A stretch of DNA of 41,501 nucleotides from Nanobdellota archaeon (GCA_027858295.1 JAQICZ010000063.1:1-41501), one strand, 5' to 3'; counted from the first letter of the stretch, positions 1-8,122 are shown. Notes: generated from the sequence alone by a model not told the origin. Made by a program: numbers and translations.

Positions 1-23
1 TTTATAAAAAATTTAAAATATCT

Positions 24-51
24 AACAACTAACGACTAAGAACTAAAAACT
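24..51. repeat. degenerate heptamer array, 4 units
   Basis: Four consecutive 7-base units AACAACT, AACGACT, AAGAACT and AAAAACT. This is the same kind of 7-base periodic sequence seen at 5854-5881, 12961-13079, 33204-33238, 34274-34308, 34654-34681, 37599-37626 and 39612-39724. Confidence 0.6.
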
Positions 52-88
52 CGCCCACCTTCTCTCTCAAAATCAAAATCCAACCCAA

Positions 89-181
89 TTATTCAAAATC
101 TTCTGAAATCTCGTCATCCAACTGAGCTAAATCTTCAGCTTCGTCATATTTCGAGAGGGGTGGCTCACTATCTATATCCAT
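89..181 (-). CDS. possible small acidic protein, 30 aa
   Basis: An uninterrupted 30-codon ORF starts MDIDSEPPLSKYDEAEDLAQ and ends in FE before TAA. It is very acidic, with no cysteines or membrane segment, and too short for the ORF track. A TTTAAA box lies about 33 bases upstream, slightly farther than the usual 26 here. It follows vapC on the same strand after a gap of about 65 bases. The even composition suggests a real small protein, but chance cannot be excluded. I do not recognise it. Confidence 0.35.
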   Translation of the reverse strand: MDIDSEPPLSKYDEAEDLAQLDDEISEDFE

Positions 182-246
182 TTTACTAGAAATACAAATA
201 ATTCCCAACTTTTAAAGTTTTAGACATCAAACTACCCCACCAAAAA

Positions 247-636
247 TCAGTAACTCAAAACCTTCAACCCCTTAATCTTCTCAAAATGCCTATCTTTTGT
301 AATAATTTTATTCACGCCTGCAGAAATAAAACTAGCAGCTATGACTGAATCCATTTTACCAACTTCCATCCCCAAAGATTTCATTTTCCAAAACAACCTA
401 GAAGACTTCTTCAACAATTCATTATTCATTTCAACAACCTTAAACATTTTAAATAAATCATCATAAAAACTTTCTTCTTCCAAATGAAACTTAATATTAG
501 GATTAATCCCAAAACTCAACTCCAAATAACTCGCCTGGCACAAACAAAACTCCTCATTCAAACCATTCATCAAAAAAACCAACCGTTCTTCTCCTCTTAA
601 TAAATCAATCAATGCACAAGTATCAAGCCCTATCAT
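247..636 (-). CDS. vapC: PIN-domain toxin VapC
   Basis: A 129-residue PIN-domain ribonuclease, the usual length for VapC. The metal-binding acids expected of the fold are visible: D5 in GLDTCALID, E39 in the second helix, D96 in KMDSVIAAS and D115 in TKDRHF. VapC toxins cleave tRNA or rRNA and are held inactive by VapB. Its ATG overlaps the stop of the upstream gene in ATGA, so the two are translationally coupled as in a normal toxin-antitoxin operon. The RNA target cannot be read from sequence. Confidence 0.9.
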   Translation of the reverse strand: MIGLDTCALIDLLRGEERLVFLMNGLNEEFCLCQASYLELSFGINPNIKFHLEEESFYDDLFKMFKVVEMNNELLKKSSRLFWKMKSLGMEVGKMDSVIAASFISAGVNKIITKDRHFEKIKGLKVLSY

Positions 637-887
637 CTCCTATTCCCTCGACTCTCCAACTCAGAATCAAGACTCTCCCTAACATCCTTATATTCATTCT
701 CTCTATCTTTCCAATAAGTCTCTCCCCTCTCTTTCAAAACCCCAGCAAATTTCATGATATCCCTGTTCCTCTTTTCTTTTTCATTAACAACTTCAATAAT
801 AATATCTGAAAAACTCTTACCCTTACCCTTCAAAGAACATAATAAATCATATGCTTCCTGCTTAATCGAAATATTCATACTACCCAT
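633..887 (-). CDS. vapB: VapB-type antitoxin
   Basis: An 84-residue protein starting MGSMNISIKQEAYDLL, typical of archaeal VapB antitoxins (DUF217-like): a short DNA-binding start, the motif GKSFSDIIIEVV, then a charged C-terminal tail that would wrap the toxin. The ORF track extends to 956, but a box A on the minus strand (910-917) lies 26 bases before the ATG at 887, which argues for a leaderless start there. The 8+8 palindrome at 881-900 sits on this start and is a likely autoregulatory operator. It overlaps vapC by 4 bases. Confidence 0.85.
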   Translation of the reverse strand: MGSMNISIKQEAYDLLCSLKGKGKSFSDIIIEVVNEKEKRNRDIMKFAGVLKERGETYWKDRENEYKDVRESLDSELESRGNRR

Positions 888-941
888 ATATGTATGGGTA
901 TTTTGCCATATATAAAATTTGCGACTAATATATTTATAAAA
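881..941. promoter_or_regulatory. divergent promoter with vapBC operator
   Basis: The region holds a perfect palindrome TACCCATA-TATG-TATGGGTA (881-900) over the vapB start. A minus-strand box A (TTTATATA, 910-917) lies 26 bases before vapB, and a plus-strand box A (TTTATAAAA, 933-941) lies 25 bases before the glycosylase ATG at 962. Autorepression through an operator at the start site is standard for VapBC; its use here is inferred. Confidence 0.7.
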
Positions 942-961
942 ATTAAAACACTTCATATTTT

Positions 962-1507
962 ATGGTAGATTATAAAAATAAAATACAAGAGATTAGAACA
1001 AATATCCAAAATTGTCATTTGTGTGAATTACATAAAACAAGAGATATAACAGTCCCAGGAGAAGGTCCTATAAGTTCTACTATAATGTTTATCGGCGAAG
1101 CACCTGGTAAAATAAACAATGAAGTCGGGCTACCATTTGTTGGTCATGGTGGAAAAATATTCGATAAAATATTATCTTTATGTGGAATAGAAAGAAAAAG
1201 TATTTTTATAACTAATATTTTAAAATGTTGGCCGCCCGAAAATAAAAAACCAAAAACAAAAGAAATTCAATATTGTAAGAAATATCTTTTTGACCAAATA
1301 GAAGTCATAAAACCGAAAATCATCTTTGCATTAGGAACAACAGCTTATGAAACATTAACAAACAAAAAAATAAAAATAAAAAAAGAACATGGTATTCCCA
1401 TAATTATCAATAATATAAAAATAGTTCCAATATTTCATCCAAATGGAATAAGATATATCAAAGGCGGAATAAAAACAATAGTTGAAGATATTGTTAAAAA
1501 TATTTAA
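962..1507 (+). CDS. uracil-DNA glycosylase, family 4 (iron-sulfur)
   Basis: Removes uracil from DNA after cytosine deamination, starting base excision repair. The 181 residues match family 4 UDGs. Four cysteines for a 4Fe-4S cluster are at C18, C21, C89 and C105. Motif 1 is GEAPG (45-49) followed by LPFVGHGG, and NILKCWPPENKKP is the conserved central motif. The C-terminal active-site motif is FHPNG where most members have FHPAA. The length is normal (about 180-220). It appears leaderless, with a box A 25 bases upstream, and is transcribed divergently from vapBC. Confidence 0.92.
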   Translation: MVDYKNKIQEIRTNIQNCHLCELHKTRDITVPGEGPISSTIMFIGEAPGKINNEVGLPFVGHGGKIFDKILSLCGIERKSIFITNILKCWPPENKKPKTKEIQYCKKYLFDQIEVIKPKIIFALGTTAYETLTNKKIKIKKEHGIPIIINNIKIVPIFHPNGIRYIKGGIKTIVEDIVKNI

Positions 1508-1522
1508 TTTAAAAATGTTCTT

Positions 1523-1649
1523 ACTCTCGAACCCAAATTGTTATTTCTGTTGACTATTTTGAATTGTTGAGATTTTTTGCAACCAGACGGTTTACAAAAA
1601 ATTTCAAAATTCAAACTAGCAGAACATAAATAACAATTTACGGTGAGAG
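1523..1649. terminator. long imperfect inverted repeat between convergent genes
   Basis: The arms AAATTGTTATTT (1535-1546) and AAATAACAATTT (1628-1639) are exact complements. Inside them a second, imperfect stem pairs the TTTTGAATT side with the TTTCAAAATTC side around a CCAGACGG loop. The fold spans the gap between the glycosylase and asnS, which converge, and overlaps the asnS stop codon. A bidirectional terminator is the simplest reading. Confidence 0.5.
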
Positions 1650-2960
1650 CCTACGCATCTTTCGCGGAAACGCAATCGCATCCTTAATATCAGTAAGCCC
1701 ACAAATCCAAGAGATAACTCTCTCAACACCCATCCCAAATCCACCATGCGGAATTGAACCATAACGTCTTGAATCAAAATAAAATTCATAATTCTCCAAA
1801 TTCTCCCCTACCTTAATCAAATTTTCCTTAATCACTTCAAGACTTTCTTCTCTCTGTGAAGCTCCGAACAATTCACCATAACCTTCAGGTCCAATCATAT
1901 CAAATCCCTGAACAGTCTTTTCATCTTCAGGCTTATCAATTGTCTCAGGAGATTCCTTCATATAGAAAGCCTTAACAGCCTTAGGATAATCAGTGACAAT
2001 CACAGGAGTGTCATACAAACTACTCAACTTATCTTCTTCAATAGTTCGAAGGTCCTTACCCCATGGAATATCAAAATCAAACTCTTTCTTCAATAATTTA
2101 ATAGCTTCCGTATAAGTAAGATGAGGAAACCTCTTTGAAATAGTAGCTTCTAAAGTCTTTGTGTCTCTTTCTAAAATCTCTAAATCTTCCTTATTAATTT
2201 CAAAAACTTTTTTTACAACATGTCTCATTAAATCTTCAGCATAATCTTGTAGCATTCCAAAAGTTGACCAAGGAACTTCCATTTCAGCATGCCAATATTC
2301 TGTCAAATGTCTTGAGGTATTAGATTTCTCAGCTCTGAACGAAGGAGCAACACAATAAATCTTACCAAGAGCAAAAATTGCAGTCTCTGCATGAAGCTGC
2401 CAAGTCTGTGCCAAATATGCCTTTTTATCAAAATACTTAACTTCAAAAACACTAGAACCACTTTCTCCAGCAGCACTCAAAATTGTGGGAGACTGGAACT
2501 CGGTAAATCCTTTATCACGATAGAATTCATGAATAGCCCCAAAAATCGTAGACCTAATCTTCATAATAGCAGTCATCTTCCTAGAACGCAACCAAAGATG
2601 TCTTCTGTCCCCCAAAAGATCCTCATTCAAATCCTTGTTAATCGGATAATCTTCAGCAATATGAACAATCTCAATATCTTTAACAGTTACTTCAAATCCA
2701 GTAGGAGCTCTTTCATCAGGTTTAATCTCGCCAACCAACCTAACACTCGACTCAATCTTCAATTTATCAATTTTGTCCCATAACTCCTCAGAAAAATTCT
2801 CCTGCTTCAAAACACATTGAACAATATCAGTAGAATCACGCAAAACCAAAAACTTAATCTTATTAGAACCTCTAAACCTGTAAACCCATCCACGCAAAGC
2901 TACTTCACCTTCTCCAATCTTCATAGCACCTTTAACGGATATAAATTTTTTAGTGTTCAT
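1638..2960 (-). CDS. asnS: asparaginyl-tRNA synthetase, archaeal type
   Basis: Class II synthetase charging tRNA-Asn with asparagine. The 440 residues match the archaeal AsnRS clade in length and order. An OB-fold anticodon-binding domain (about 15-110, with GWVYRFRGSNKIKFLVLRD) is followed by the catalytic core: motif 2 FRAEKSNTSRHLTEYWHAEM and motif 3 GGFGMGVERVISWICG, ending in AFPRKMRRLSP. The HLTEYWHAEME stretch matches AsnRS rather than archaeal AspRS, and a separate AspRS lies just upstream. Direct charging of Asn is therefore likely, leaving GatDE for Gln. The stop lies inside an inverted repeat. Confidence 0.95.
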   Translation of the reverse strand: MNTKKFISVKGAMKIGEGEVALRGWVYRFRGSNKIKFLVLRDSTDIVQCVLKQENFSEELWDKIDKLKIESSVRLVGEIKPDERAPTGFEVTVKDIEIVHIAEDYPINKDLNEDLLGDRRHLWLRSRKMTAIMKIRSTIFGAIHEFYRDKGFTEFQSPTILSAAGESGSSVFEVKYFDKKAYLAQTWQLHAETAIFALGKIYCVAPSFRAEKSNTSRHLTEYWHAEMEVPWSTFGMLQDYAEDLMRHVVKKVFEINKEDLEILERDTKTLEATISKRFPHLTYTEAIKLLKKEFDFDIPWGKDLRTIEEDKLSSLYDTPVIVTDYPKAVKAFYMKESPETIDKPEDEKTVQGFDMIGPEGYGELFGASQREESLEVIKENLIKVGENLENYEFYFDSRRYGSIPHGGFGMGVERVISWICGLTDIKDAIAFPRKMRRLSP

Positions 2961-3021
2961 AGTAATTAATAGAATAAACCGTTTTTAATTATTTTGATTA
3001 TAAAGAATAACTAAAGAATAA

Positions 3022-3366
3022 CTAAAGATCCAAAAGATTTCGCCCTATATTAGGAGACAAATCAATCGGTTCTATTTTTTCTAACTTAATAGGTTTTATT
3101 TCCGGCAACTCGATGGGCTTTCTTACTGGCAATTTAAATGGTTCAATTTTTGGAAGCCTAACCTTTGCCAACTCAAATATTGGAAACTCTACAGGCTTAT
3201 ACCCTCCAATTCCATATTCTAACTGATTTGGTAATCTATTATAATATCCCTCAGAGAAACTAGAGTCAAAAAAATCCGAACTCAAAGGTGTAACGTTATT
3301 ATTCCGACAATACTCCCCTCGAGATAAAGAATTAAACCTTCTTCTTAATAATTCGTCATCATTCAT
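3022..3366 (-). CDS. hypothetical protein with PI/KP-type repeats
   Basis: I do not recognise this 114-residue protein. Its N-terminal half is polar (MNDDELLRRRFNSLSRGEY). Its C-terminal half is a run of short repeats of the form P-x-E/K-L-P-x-I-K/E-P, for example PIELPEIKPIKLEKIEPIDL, suggesting an extended proline-rich segment rather than a globular fold. There is no signal peptide or membrane segment. A good box A (TTTTTAATAAA) is centred 26 bases before the ATG, so it is probably expressed. It sits between asnS and aspS on the same strand. Confidence 0.6.
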   Translation of the reverse strand: MNDDELLRRRFNSLSRGEYCRNNNVTPLSSDFFDSSFSEGYYNRLPNQLEYGIGGYKPVEFPIFELAKVRLPKIEPFKLPVRKPIELPEIKPIKLEKIEPIDLSPNIGRNLLDL

Positions 3367-3575
3367 AAAATCCCAAAGAAACCATTTATTAAAAACTTAT
3401 CTATACTCCCTACCAAAATTCACTTAACTCCACCAGTATTTCAGGCGAAGGAGGGAATAACCAATATCTCCTAAAATAGATAACGACACCAACGGGTGAG
3501 TGGGAAAAGAAAATTCCCGCAAGAAAAATTAGGGGGAGGTAGAGGAAGAGTTCTTTTCTAAAAACTAATTACTAA

Positions 3576-4958
3576 CTACTCTTTCTTTTCTTCTTTCTTT
3601 AACAAATCCAAACCAACTTCAGTTAACTGCTCCTTAGCCAAAGCCGAAGGCGAATCAAGCATTAAATCAACTGCATCCTTATTTTTAGGAAAAGCAATAA
3701 CCTCTCTAATTGATTCTTCACCAGTCAAAATCTGAGCTAACCTATCCAGTCCAAATGCAAACCCACCATGAGGCGGAGCACCATAAGACAAAGCTTTCAA
3801 TAAGAAACCAAACTTTTCTTCAGCTTCTTCTGGACTAATCTTCAAAATATCAAAAACCTTAGATTGAATCTTATCATTATGAATTCTAATAGAACCACCA
3901 CCAATCTCTGATCCATTTAAAACTAAATCATAACCATAAGACAAAGACTTCTCGTTAAATTCTCCATTCTCATCTAAAACAGGTTGAGTAAAAGGATGAT
4001 GAACAGCCTTGTATCTATTCTCTTCTTCATTATGTTCAAAAGCAGGAAAATCAACAACCCAAGTAAAAGAAAATTCTTCTCCAGTATCAGGCCTAGTATC
4101 AGGATTATCACGACCATACTTCTTCATAGCTTCTTCATATGTTATTCTTGAAAAGGGAATCTTTAATTCAATTCCACGAACTTCTTTAAAAACTTGAGCA
4201 ACCATTCCTTCAATAATATTCAAAACATCTTCTTGTTCAATAAAACTCATCTCCAAATCAATTTGAGTAAACTCTGGTTGTCTATCCTTTCTAGAATCCT
4301 CGTCTCTAAAACATCTAGCAATTTGAATATATTTATCAAACCCAGCAACTTGAGATAACTGCTTAAATAACTGTGGAGATTGAGGCAAAGCATAAAATTC
4401 ACCAGGATGTTTTCTTGAAGGCACAACAAAATCACGAGCACCCTCAGGAGTAGACTTCCCTAAAATCGGAGTTTCAATATAAGCAAAATCTTGCTTTCTA
4501 AAATAATCAAGAACGCTAAACATAATATCACTACGGACCTTCAAATTCCGTTGCATTCTGTCAGTTCGTAAATCCAAGAATCTATTCTTCAAACGAGTAT
4601 CTTCATCATTATTATCATTCTTTAAATCCATAGGCAGAACAGGAGCAATATTGAAAGCTTCAACACTATCGGCCCTAACCTCAATCTTGCCTGACGCCAT
4701 ATCCTCATTAAATTGGTTTTCAGGCCTCATATTAACAACACCCTTAATCTTAATAGAAGACTCAATAGTCAACTCCTTAAATGATTCAAAATTATCAACA
4801 GACTTCGGAACAATACACTGAACCTTACCATATCTGTCACGCAGAACAATGAAAATCAAATTCTTCATAACCCTAATAGAATCAATCCAACCACACAACT
4901 CAACATTCTGATTAGCAATATCTTCATTCACTTCATCCAATTTATGACTTCTTAACAT
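3576..4958 (-). CDS. aspS: aspartyl-tRNA synthetase, bacterial type lacking the GAD domain
   Basis: Charges tRNA-Asp with aspartate. The sequence follows the bacterial family: MLRSHKL start, OB-fold with CGWIDSIR, motif 2 RCFRDEDSRKDRQPEFTQ, and GAPPHGGFAFGLDR then AFPKNKDAVDLM near the end. Bacterial AspRS is about 590 residues because a GAD domain is inserted after the ITYEEAMKKYG block. Here that block runs almost directly into FSFTWVVDFPAFE, so the insert is gone and the protein is 460 residues. The ORF opens at 5000, but the ATG at 4958 matches the family start and has a TATTATAA box about 27 bases upstream. A bacterial-type enzyme in an archaeal genome suggests old transfer or a DPANN-specific form. 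Confidence 0.92.
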   Translation of the reverse strand: MLRSHKLDEVNEDIANQNVELCGWIDSIRVMKNLIFIVLRDRYGKVQCIVPKSVDNFESFKELTIESSIKIKGVVNMRPENQFNEDMASGKIEVRADSVEAFNIAPVLPMDLKNDNNDEDTRLKNRFLDLRTDRMQRNLKVRSDIMFSVLDYFRKQDFAYIETPILGKSTPEGARDFVVPSRKHPGEFYALPQSPQLFKQLSQVAGFDKYIQIARCFRDEDSRKDRQPEFTQIDLEMSFIEQEDVLNIIEGMVAQVFKEVRGIELKIPFSRITYEEAMKKYGRDNPDTRPDTGEEFSFTWVVDFPAFEHNEEENRYKAVHHPFTQPVLDENGEFNEKSLSYGYDLVLNGSEIGGGSIRIHNDKIQSKVFDILKISPEEAEEKFGFLLKALSYGAPPHGGFAFGLDRLAQILTGEESIREVIAFPKNKDAVDLMLDSPSALAKEQLTEVGLDLLKKEEKKE

Positions 4959-5180
4959 AACACAAAAAGAGCCATTTTGTTTATAATAATTTCGGGTCAC
5001 AAAATGACTCTTTTTGAACCAAGAGCTAGAGGATAGAAACTTGAAGCTAAATCAAGAATAAACAACCCAAAAATAATAGCTCGCGGATAAAACAAATTAG
5101 GCGGATAAAGACAAACAGAACTCCATAAATATTAAACAAAAAAAATCAATCCTTAACCACCAAAAACAAACACACCCTCC

Positions 5181-5326
5181 ATGCCCCAAACGGAGCGAAT
5201 AATTTAACTTGTCTTCAGGTGGTTGAGGTTGGCGGGCTTTTATATCAGCGCCATTCCACAAAACAAAAAGATGAAATGAATTTCCCGGGAGGGAATCACT
5301 GAGTGAAGCGAAGCAATTTTACAAAA
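5181..5326. repeat. dispersed structured repeat M, copy A
   Basis: Lies in the 396-base gap between aspS and the SPOUT methyltransferase. It starts ATGCCCCAAACGGAGCG, then AATTTAACTTGTCTT, ATATCAGCGCCATTCC, an A-rich stretch and GGAGGGAAT. The second pseudoknot helix (ATTCC with GGGAAT) is kept; the first is weak in this copy. Other copies are at 6044, 20854, 24097 and 41072. The rest of the gap shows nothing recognisable. Confidence 0.7.
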
Positions 5327-5354
5327 ATCAATCCAGACAACTAAGAATCACCAA

Positions 5355-5834
5355 CTAATTCCTTCCCCGTAAAGGGAACCCTTGACTTTGCCTCAAACAT
5401 TCATACAGAACAATTCCAAATGCCATAGGCAAACTCAAACAATGACTCATCCCAATAGTCGGAATCACAACATTCTCAAACCTACACAACTCCCTCGGAA
5501 TACCCCGCGTCTCAGCCCCGAAAATAATCAAACCATCCTTCTCAAATTTTAAATCATATTCATCAACCCCAAGCTTCTTAGCTCCCTTTCGCAATGTCGT
5601 AGAATAAACATTCTCATACTTCTTCAAAAAAACATCCAAATCATCAACAACACAAATCTCAACCTCATCAAAATGCCCCATAGAAACATCTTTCATCCTC
5701 CGTAATGAATCTTCCTCCTTCATCAATTCTTGTTTATCAAATAAATAAATCTTATAAATCCCAAAAGAAGCAGCAGTCCTAATAATACTACCAAGATTAG
5801 CCGCCTTTTCAGTTCCATATAATAAATAATCCAT
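5355..5834 (-). CDS. SpoU/TrmH-family RNA 2'-O-methyltransferase
   Basis: A compact 159-residue SPOUT methyltransferase using S-adenosylmethionine to methylate a ribose in tRNA or rRNA. All three SpoU motifs are visible: motif 1 NLGSIIRTAASFG near the start, motif 2 LIIFGAETRGIP, and motif 3 HCLSLPMAFGIVLYE forming the trefoil knot. There is no extra N-terminal RNA-binding domain, so it is a minimal member. The substrate (for example tRNA G18 or C34) cannot be decided from sequence. A heptamer array lies just upstream, and no clear box A was seen. Confidence 0.9.
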   Translation of the reverse strand: MDYLLYGTEKAANLGSIIRTAASFGIYKIYLFDKQELMKEEDSLRRMKDVSMGHFDEVEICVVDDLDVFLKKYENVYSTTLRKGAKKLGVDEYDLKFEKDGLIIFGAETRGIPRELCRFENVVIPTIGMSHCLSLPMAFGIVLYECLRQSQGFPLRGRN

Positions 5835-5853
5835 ACACTAAGAGATTAAGACT

Positions 5854-5881
5854 AGTTTTTAGTTGTTAGTTATTAGTTTTC
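5854..5881. repeat. degenerate heptamer array, 4 units
   Basis: Units AGTTTTT, AGTTGTT, AGTTATT and AGTTTTC run just upstream of the SPOUT methyltransferase. Read on the other strand they match the AACNACT-type units at 24-51. Confidence 0.6.
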
Positions 5882-6043
5882 TTTTTATTAGAAGGTCACA
5901 AACTCAGAAATCAAAACATAACATTATCGACTCCGTAAGGAGCAAAGGCTGAGTATTCCTTACAGTGGAGTCTTCCAACAACCACATTTAATAAAACAAA
6001 AATGTATAATGTATCAAGACTTCTCTGTTATAATACTCCATCC

Positions 6044-6184
6044 ATGCACGCACCGCGAGGAATAATTAAATTATATTAGTGGGTAAAGGTAGATAGGTGG
6101 GCTTTCATATCAGCGCTATTCCAAAAAACAAAAAACTGAGATGAATTTCGGAAGGGAATAAAAAAATGCCTCAGCATTTTTACT
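6044..6184. repeat. dispersed structured repeat M, copy B
   Basis: Full copy in the 371-base gap between the SPOUT and HD genes. It has ATGCACGCACCGCGAGG, then CATATCAGCGCTATTCC, an A-rich stretch, CTGAGATGAATTTCGG and AGGGAAT. It ends in a hairpin AAAAATGC-CTCA-GCATTTTT whose arms differ from the hairpins at the same place in copies C and D, yet still pair. The remainder of the gap contains only the heptamers at its far end. Confidence 0.75.
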
Positions 6185-6205
6185 ATTTTTTAAACAACCC
6201 AAATA

Positions 6206-6835
6206 CTACCGAAAAACCCCTTCACGATAAGCCCAATCAACAACCTGCGGCATCTCAACAAATTCCTTCATCAAAATATCCTTCCTACCCTCTAACCCAA
6301 GCTCACCAAACCTACCATTATGACGATTCAAAGAATCCGCAAAATCACAAAGTTCAATAATTCGACCATACTTTCGACAATCATCTTCACTCAAAGTCTC
6401 ATGACCTGTCCTCTCCGGAAGAACCTCAGGATAACCTCTACTCTGCATATGATGATACAACATAATCCTAGCTTCATCCGGCAACGCTTCCTTGATTTTT
6501 TCATAACCAAAAACAACGTGTTCCTTAATTTTTTCATAATCTTCAGTCGTAAAATTACTATTAGAGATATCAGCCTTAGCAACAACTTCGACATCAACAT
6601 CCAAAACACCAACATCATGAAGATACGAAGCTACCATTAGTTTATCAACAGGAAAACTAGAAAAATACTTATTCGTTATCTTCTCCGCACTAATACCAAC
6701 ACGAACAGAATGCCCCCATTTATATTCGTCATATTCTCGAAGCTCATTTAAGCAAGAAGCAACATAAGCCCTTCTTCCATTAAACACACCAGCACGATCG
6801 AATGACTCATTCACCTCTTTTTCAAGACTAATCAT
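6206..6835 (-). CDS. HD-domain phosphohydrolase, HD-GYP-like
   Basis: A 209-residue HD-superfamily metal-dependent phosphohydrolase. The ligands appear in order: the H of WGHSVRV, the HD pair of YLHDVG, the H of EHVVFGYEKI, HH in YHHMQSRGYPE, and D in ELCDFADSL. The HH...GYP spacing and the following YGRIIELCDFADSL resemble HD-GYP domains, which cleave cyclic dinucleotides in bacteria. No receiver or sensor domain is attached, and the fully conserved HD-GYP signature is incomplete, so the substrate is open: cyclic dinucleotide, nucleotide or (p)ppGpp-like. A TTATAA box lies 27 bases upstream of the start. Confidence 0.8.
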   Translation of the reverse strand: MISLEKEVNESFDRAGVFNGRRAYVASCLNELREYDEYKWGHSVRVGISAEKITNKYFSSFPVDKLMVASYLHDVGVLDVDVEVVAKADISNSNFTTEDYEKIKEHVVFGYEKIKEALPDEARIMLYHHMQSRGYPEVLPERTGHETLSEDDCRKYGRIIELCDFADSLNRHNGRFGELGLEGRKDILMKEFVEMPQVVDWAYREGVFR

Positions 6836-7060
6836 TAAAATAGCGACAATAAAACCCCTTATAACCTTTTATATAATTCAAAATCACACCATAAATTTAT
6901 AAACGGAAATTTAGGAAAGTCAAATTTTCACATCAGAATTAATTAGGTATTCAAATCGACAACTCCCTCAGATTAAAAGGAACAATATTCTGTTCTAATA
7001 AATCTAACTTGCTCTTAACCAGAACAAAAACAATTAAATATTTAGGTCTCTAACTCCCCA

Positions 7061-7380
7061 TACAAAATTTCGTTAAATCGTTTCGCATCGATTTAACCTG
7101 CCTGAAATTTTGGCACGCCATATTCCAAAAATGAATGGCTAATACAAAATTTCGTTAAATCGTTTCGCATCGATTTAACCTGCCTGAAATTTTGGCACGC
7201 CATATTCCAAAAGTGAATGACTGATACAAAATTTCGTTAAATCGTTTCGCATCGATTTAACCTGCCTGAAATTTTGGCACCCTAAATAAAATGCAGAAAT
7301 CAAGACATTTTATTTTCCCATATTCAGGATGCGAATGGTAATTCCACTTATACCAAAGTGAATGGTGCTTGGTTTAGCCA
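7061..7380. repeat. structured repeat K, tandem array of 2.6 units of 82 bp
   Basis: Units begin at 7061, 7143 and 7225 with an exact 82-base period. Each holds a hairpin: CAAAATTTC+GTTAAATCG pairs with CGATTTAAC+GAAATTTTG, leaving CTGCCT as a bulge on the 3' side. The third unit continues into a second hairpin, AATAAAATG/CATTTTATT, then TTTCCCATA and GCGAATGG. Related copies lie at 21177 and 35829. This fills most of the 700-base gap between the HD and NadD-like genes; no gene was seen there. Confidence 0.8.
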
Positions 7381-7534
7381 GATATATAGAAACAATACTT
7401 GGTTCTCATAATACTCAATTGTTCAATCAAAAAATACCACCATAGAATCAAACACTCTCCATGTACGCAGCGCGAACGACTATTTTAACTTGCCCTAATA
7501 ACTGAGCTATGTTCAGCAATTTCCCTCCTCACCC

Positions 7535-8122
7535 CTAAGGCAAATCAACACTAGTATACAAACCCTTTTCCTGAATAAACCTCTCAACAGGCAACGGAAC
7601 AAACTCCCTAATAGAAGTACCTTCAATAACTCTCAACCGAACTCCAGCCGAAGAAATAAATTTAGCACTCGGCTTCAAAATATCAATAATTCTCATATTC
7701 TCAACTTCCCTCAAAGGATAATTCTTCTTCTCAAAAATAATAAAATCAACCATTTTTAGAACTTCAGGAAACCTATACCATTTAATCACATCATGACACA
7801 AATCACTCCTGCCCAACCAAACAAAATCATAATCAAACTTCTTCCGAAGACGATTAAGAGTATCGTACTGAGAAAGCATTCCAGGAAAATCTATCTCCTC
7901 ACGACATAACTTAACATTTGGCACTCCATCCAAAGCAAGCTTTATCATATCAATCCTCAATTCCGCATCCACAAGCTCCCAATCAAACTGATGCTGCATC
8001 CCAGGCACCATCCAAACCTCATCTACGAGACCCTTCGCAACCACTTGTTTTACCATATCAACATCACCATTAGTAATCGGATTAAAATCCTCCCTAAACA
8101 AAGCAACTTTTTTTCTTTCCAT
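7535..8122 (-). CDS. NadD-like nucleotidyltransferase lacking HxGH histidines
   Basis: A 195-residue protein with the layout of nicotinate mononucleotide adenylyltransferase (NadD): N-terminal VALFREDFNPITNGDVDMV, the middle FVWLGRSDLCHDVIKWYRF, and C-terminal ISSAGVRLRVIEGTSIREFVP. The two histidines of the HxGH nucleotide-binding motif are replaced (ITNGD where FDPxHxGH is expected), and the ISSTxIR threonine is alanine. It may be a pseudo-enzyme or a divergent enzyme. The ORF opens at 8197, but the ATG at 8122 (MERKKVALF) fits the family start and has a TATTATAA box about 30 bases upstream. Confidence 0.75.
   Translation of the reverse strand: MERKKVALFREDFNPITNGDVDMVKQVVAKGLVDEVWMVPGMQHQFDWELVDAELRIDMIKLALDGVPNVKLCREEIDFPGMLSQYDTLNRLRKKFDYDFVWLGRSDLCHDVIKWYRFPEVLKMVDFIIFEKKNYPLREVENMRIIDILKPSAKFISSAGVRLRVIEGTSIREFVPLPVERFIQEKGLYTSVDLP

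Noticed and set aside
7061-7280. 82-base tandem repeat considered as a CRISPR array
   Set aside because: The whole unit is repeated, including any would-be spacers, and no cas gene is nearby. It is a tandem copy of the dispersed repeat K.
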